DNA of 21,854 nucleotides, taken from DATEAX01 sp035288145. Lineage in GTDB: Bacteria > Patescibacteriota > UBA1384 > UBA12157 > JAENIV01. Numbering within the stretch: the first letter of the stretch is position 1; each line of letters begins with the position of its first letter. Positions 18,989 to 21,854 of the stretch are shown here, in pieces. The position numbers and the translations under genes were made by a program. The DNA is taken from NCBI GenBank assembly GCA_035288145.1, contig DATEAX010000054.1, forward strand, positions 1-21,854, given 5' to 3'. The notes under the pieces are model-generated. The model saw only the letters and a program-made list of their open reading frames with translations. It made no database searches and had not been told where the DNA came from.

Positions 18989-20029
18989 GATATCTCGCAA
19001 GGTAATTGCCAAAATTAAGACAATCAAAATGATAAAACCGATGGTATGAATGAGATTTTCAACTTCCTGACGGACAACTTTTTTACGGAAAATGCCTTCA
19101 AGGGCAAGAAAGAGAATTTTGCCGCCGTCGAGGGCCGGAAATGGCAAAATATTGATAATGCCTAAGTTAATTGAAAGGATTGCCAAGAGTTGTAAAATGT
19201 AAATCCAGCCGACTTTTAAGGCGCTGGCGGTAAAGTTGAAGATGCCCACCGGTCCGACGACGGCACTGCCGGCAACGCCGGTTTTGCCGGTGGTAAATAA
19301 ACTGGCAATAATTGCCCAAAGAACCTGAAAAATGGTTAGAATGCTTTTTAAAACTTCGCTTACGGCAGCAATAAATGCTTGACCAAGGGGTAATTTCACT
19401 TGAGTAACCGTTACCACCCCCACGCCTAAAGGTGCCTCGCCGGAGGCGAGTTTCAATTTAAAATTTTCCAGGTTCTTTCCCTTTTGAACAGTTAAATTGA
19501 CCTCTTGATTTTTGTGGCTTTGAGTAAATTGCTGAAGCTCATCCGGGGTGGCAAAACCCTTCAAAATATTGCCTACCCCTAAACCGACTTTCTCCGCCGG
19601 AGAATCAGGTATCACCTGGACCACCATTACTTGGGATAATTTCTCCCCGCTGAAACTAGCTGGATCGGAAACCAAAGGCGCCATGCCGATTCGAAAACCG
19701 ATGGTTAAAACAATAATCGCTAACAAGAAATTCATCAGCACCCCGGTAACAATGATGGAAATTTTCCGCCAGACACTCTGGGAATAATAGGAGCCGGGAG
19801 ATTTTACATCCTCATTTTCCCCCAAAAGACTGACGTAACCGCCCAAGGGAATCAAATTAAAGGAGTAGCGCGTGCCGTGAAAGTTGAGGGAGAAAAGTCG
19901 TGGCGGAAAACCAAAGGCAAATTCTTCGACTTTGACGCCACATAATTTGGCAACTATAAAATGGCCCAGCTCATGGATTAAGATAAGAATAACAAGAATG
20001 GCAACAAAAATTATCACCGTTAGAAACAT
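18974..20029 (-). CDS. rseP: RseP-family site-2 intramembrane zinc metalloprotease
   Basis: Intramembrane protease that cuts transmembrane segments, such as anti-sigma factors and signal peptides. The 351-aa protein begins with a hydrophobic helix carrying HELGH (H19, E20, H23). The second half has ILPFPALDGG, where L300-D301-G302 supplies the third zinc ligand. Between them is one PDZ-like domain (about 125-205, with VIPDSPAEKVGL). About four membrane helices are predicted, ending with IGFIILIVLILAI. E. coli RseP is about 450 aa with two PDZ domains; a single PDZ is common in shorter homologues. It is encoded 3 bp after frr. Confidence 0.95.
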   Translation of the reverse strand: MFLTVIIFVAILVILILIHELGHFIVAKLCGVKVEEFAFGFPPRLFSLNFHGTRYSFNLIPLGGYVSLLGENEDVKSPGSYYSQSVWRKISIIVTGVLMNFLLAIIVLTIGFRIGMAPLVSDPASFSGEKLSQVMVVQVIPDSPAEKVGLGVGNILKGFATPDELQQFTQSHKNQEVNLTVQKGKNLENFKLKLASGEAPLGVGVVTVTQVKLPLGQAFIAAVSEVLKSILTIFQVLWAIIASLFTTGKTGVAGSAVVGPVGIFNFTASALKVGWIYILQLLAILSINLGIINILPFPALDGGKILFLALEGIFRKKVVRQEVENLIHTIGFIILIVLILAITLRDILRFR

Positions 20030-20032
20030 TGA

Positions 20033-20590
20033 TTAAACCGTTCTAATTTCTTTTTCTTTATCTTCGAGGAGATGATTGATTTTTAAATTAAAATCTTCGA
20101 TTAATTTATTTAAATCTTTTTCCGCTCGATAACGATCGTCTTCGGTAATCGTTCTTCCGCCTTCCAGCTTTTTAATCTCTTTCCAGGCATCTTCGCGCAG
20201 GTTTCTTAAAACGACCCGCGATTCTTCAGCCAATTTATGAATCATCCGAACAAGCTCTTCGCGACGTTCGGCGGTCATCGGCGGCAACGATAGACGAATC
20301 ACCCGGCCGTCACTGGTCGGATTTAGGCCGATTTCCGAATTTTGCAAGGCGAGGGTAATATCCCCCAAAGCATTGACGTCCCATGGCTGAATAACGATTA
20401 AATTGGCATCCGGGGTGGTAATATTGGCCGTCTGTTTTAAAGGAATTTTCGAACCGTAATAAGAAACTAAAATATTTTCCACCAAGCCGGCATTGGCCTT
20501 GCCGGTCCGCAAGCCTCTTAAACTTTCAGCGAGTTTGTCGACAACTTGCTCCATTTTGGGATTGAGATTGCGGATAATTGTCTGATACAA
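20033..20590 (-). CDS. frr: Ribosome recycling factor
   Basis: Splits post-termination ribosomes with EF-G. The 185-aa length is the family norm. Typical features: LAESLRGLRTGKANAGLVENI (about 17-37), SYYGSKIPLKQTANI, IGLNPTSDGRVIRLSLPPMTAERREEL, and a coiled-coil-forming C-terminal half. The start is TTG (20590), not ATG. Alignment from memory with E. coli RRF places Met1 there, twelve residues before the next Met, and AGGGA lies about 5 nt upstream. The gene follows tsf with a 40-bp A-rich spacer and abuts rseP. pyrH, which often lies between tsf and frr, is absent. Confidence 0.96.
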   Translation of the reverse strand: MYQTIIRNLNPKMEQVVDKLAESLRGLRTGKANAGLVENILVSYYGSKIPLKQTANITTPDANLIVIQPWDVNALGDITLALQNSEIGLNPTSDGRVIRLSLPPMTAERREELVRMIHKLAEESRVVLRNLREDAWKEIKKLEGGRTITEDDRYRAEKDLNKLIEDFNLKINHLLEDKEKEIRTV

Positions 20591-20617
20591 ATTCCCTCAC
20601 TTTCATTCGGTCAAATT

Positions 20618-20630
20618 CAAAATGCAAAAA
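20618..20630. repeat. A-rich spacer motif CAAAATGCAAAAA shared with 5263-5275
   Basis: The same 13 bases occur in the tsf-frr spacer (20618-20630) and upstream of the thioredoxin-like gene (5263-5275), same orientation. Related AAAATCAAAA strings lie at the end of gap (5341-5375). They resemble decayed spacer repeats. Confidence 0.55.
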
Positions 20631-21089
20631 TCAAACTTCTTCCCCTAACTCAAATCTGATAAATCTTTTAATCTGGATATTTTCTCCTAATTTGGCGGTT
20701 GCCGCATCAAGCAAATTTTTCACCGTGAGCGTCTCGTCACGAATATAATTTCCCTTTAATAGGTCTTCGATATTTTGGGGATTCATTGAGGCAATTTGCA
20801 TAACAAGTTCATGAGCTAAACCCTTAAAATCGGCGTTTCGGGAAACAAAGTCGGTCTCCGTCGCCAATTCCAAAAGGACACCGATTTTACCCTGATGAAC
20901 ATAGGCCTCGATAATACCTTGATTGGCAATTCTTTCGGCTTTTTTTTGAGAAATGAGGACGGCATTTTTGGCCAAGTGTTTCCGGGCTCTTGAAAAGTCG
21001 CCCCGAGCTTCTTCCAGGGATTTTTTACATTCCATCATTCCCGCGCCGGTTTCTTGACGCAATTTTTGGATATCTTCTTTGGATGTCAC
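20631..21089 (-). CDS. tsf: Elongation factor Ts, short form
   Basis: Nucleotide-exchange factor for EF-Tu. The 152-aa sequence has the N-terminal UBA-like domain (IQKLRQETGAGMMECKKSL, residues 7-25) and the exchange core ETDFVSRN (78-85). It then has one core subdomain ending in IQIKRFIRFELGEEV. E. coli EF-Ts has about 283 aa with a duplicated core and a coiled-coil. This version keeps only one core half, as in Thermus-like and other minimal EF-Ts. The start overlaps the rpsB stop by 4 bp (ATGA), implying coupling. Confidence 0.95.
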   Translation of the reverse strand: MTSKEDIQKLRQETGAGMMECKKSLEEARGDFSRARKHLAKNAVLISQKKAERIANQGIIEAYVHQGKIGVLLELATETDFVSRNADFKGLAHELVMQIASMNPQNIEDLLKGNYIRDETLTVKNLLDAATAKLGENIQIKRFIRFELGEEV

Positions 21090-21808
21090 TTTGCTTTCCC
21101 TTTCTCTTTAGAGGGAAGTTTAACTTCTGCTTGAGAATCTTCCTTGAGGGCCTTTTCAAGTTTTTCTAAAATCAGTTTAATGGTTTTTTCCGAATCATCA
21201 TTGGCGGGAATCGGGATATCAATTAAATCGGGATTGGCATTGGTATCGCAAATCCCGACAATCGGGATGCCTAATTTTCTTGCCTCGGAAACCGCCACAT
21301 TTTCATTGACCGTATCAACGATGAAAAGAGCGTCTGGAAGTTTATCCAAGGTTCTCATTCCCTCAAAAACGAGGTTGAATTTATTTCTTTTTTCTTCAAT
21401 CCGTTTTCTTTCTTTTTTGGTAAACAGGGAAAAATCGGGCGATTTCATCTGATTTTCAAGGAGGTCTAAAGTTTTAAGATTTTTTCGAATCGATTCAAAA
21501 TTAGTCAGCGTCCCTCCAAGCCAGCGCTCGGTAAGATAGGGCATTTTCAAATTCTCCGCCATCTTTTTGACCGATGCTTTGGCTTGCGATTTGGTGCCGA
21601 CAAAAAGAATGATTTTACCGTCATCAAGAATTTGTTTAAGATAAGAAACAGCGGCTTTGATTTGGCTGATGGTTTTATCCAAATCAATCACGTAAACATT
21701 ATCACGGATGGTGTAAGTAAATTGTTTTGCCCGAGGAAAAGATTTTTCTTTTTTGTGGCCAAAGTGGGCGCCGGCCTCCAAAAGCTCCATTAAAGTTGGC
21801 ATTGTCAT
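21086..21808 (-). CDS. rpsB: Small ribosomal subunit protein uS2
   Basis: Component of the 30S platform, needed for S1 binding. The 240-aa product contains family features: TLMELLEAGAHFGHKK (5-20), FVGTKSQAKASVKKMAE, YLTERWLGGTLTNFESIRK, ALFIVDTVNENVAVSEARKL, and IPIVGICDTNANPDLI near 190. The lysine-rich C-terminus is short. AAGGA lies 4 nt before ATG 21808; an internal ATG two codons later is also possible. First gene of the translation run; its promoter is probably at or past the right edge. TATTTT at 21827-21832 could be a -10, but the matching -35 lies outside the window. Confidence 0.97.
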   Translation of the reverse strand: MTMPTLMELLEAGAHFGHKKEKSFPRAKQFTYTIRDNVYVIDLDKTISQIKAAVSYLKQILDDGKIILFVGTKSQAKASVKKMAENLKMPYLTERWLGGTLTNFESIRKNLKTLDLLENQMKSPDFSLFTKKERKRIEEKRNKFNLVFEGMRTLDKLPDALFIVDTVNENVAVSEARKLGIPIVGICDTNANPDLIDIPIPANDDSEKTIKLILEKLEKALKEDSQAEVKLPSKEKGKAK

Positions 21809-21854
21809 TTATCCTTGAACTCCATTAAAATACTCTAAAAAAATCTTATCATAT

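Noticed and set aside
1..21854. UGA-recoded genetic code
   Set aside because: Several intact genes end in TGA (hypC, the 63-aa membrane protein, tpiA) and no gene has in-frame TGA, so the standard bacterial code fits.
1..21854. CRISPR array, tRNA or rRNA gene
   Set aside because: No regularly spaced repeats with unique spacers and no cloverleaf or rRNA-like segment were seen; gene-free gaps are all under about 150 bases.

Overview
This window looks like a chromosomal segment of a small-genome, ultra-reduced bacterium, most likely of the Candidate Phyla Radiation (Patescibacteria). That assignment is an inference from gene content and style. EF-Ts is very short (152 aa). Prolyl-tRNA synthetase lacks the INS editing domain. 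UvrC is compact (398 aa). The rpsB-tsf-frr-rseP-proS block has no pyrH, uppS or cdsA. Several spacers carry A-rich low-complexity repeats. TGA is used as a stop (for example hypC and tpiA), so the UGA-Gly code of Gracilibacteria/SR1 does not apply. I cannot name the class.

Layout. (1) 1-749: N-terminal 249 codons of phosphoglycerate kinase, minus strand, running off the left edge. (2) 885-2717: two plus-strand genes for a stripped-down [NiFe] hydrogenase. The small subunit has only the proximal-cluster cysteines, and the large subunit ends exactly at the mature C-terminus. (3) 2746-5241: a tight minus-strand run of a membrane-anchored thioredoxin-fold protein, a 63-aa membrane protein, HypC, an EamA/DMT permease, and a 255-aa protein whose C-terminal third resembles HypC. 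(4) 5357-9494: a glycolytic operon, tpiA-fba-pfkB family kinase-ASCH protein-gap. (5) 9548-17338: all three nucleotide excision repair genes, uvrC, uvrA and uvrB. A REP-associated Y1 (HUH) transposase framed by about 45-bp direct repeats sits between uvrC and uvrA. A plus-strand island holding a three-helix membrane protein and acylphosphatase sits between uvrA and uvrB. (6) 17429-21808: an acidic disordered protein, proS, rseP, frr, tsf and rpsB.

How the parts fit. Four lower-glycolysis enzymes (FBA, TIM, GAPDH, PGK) plus a PfkB-family sugar kinase bracket the hydrogenase cassette. This suggests a fermentative cell that couples glycolytic reductant to H2, but no NAD(P)-binding or extra Fe-S partner subunit is visible. 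The translation genes form the conserved rpsB-tsf-frr core followed by the RseP site-2 protease and ProRS.

Most distinctive points. They are the minimal hydrogenase, a second HypC-fold domain fused to an unknown domain beside a canonical HypC, and the RAYT/REP element whose repeat supplies two stop codons. There is also a recurrent promoter layout in which an extended -10-like box lies only 6-9 nt before the start codon of uvrA, uvrB, uvrC, proS, acyP and the hydrogenase small subunit. This predicts leaderless mRNAs, while other genes carry clear Shine-Dalgarno sequences. No tRNA, rRNA or CRISPR array was seen, and no gene-free stretch exceeds 300 bases.
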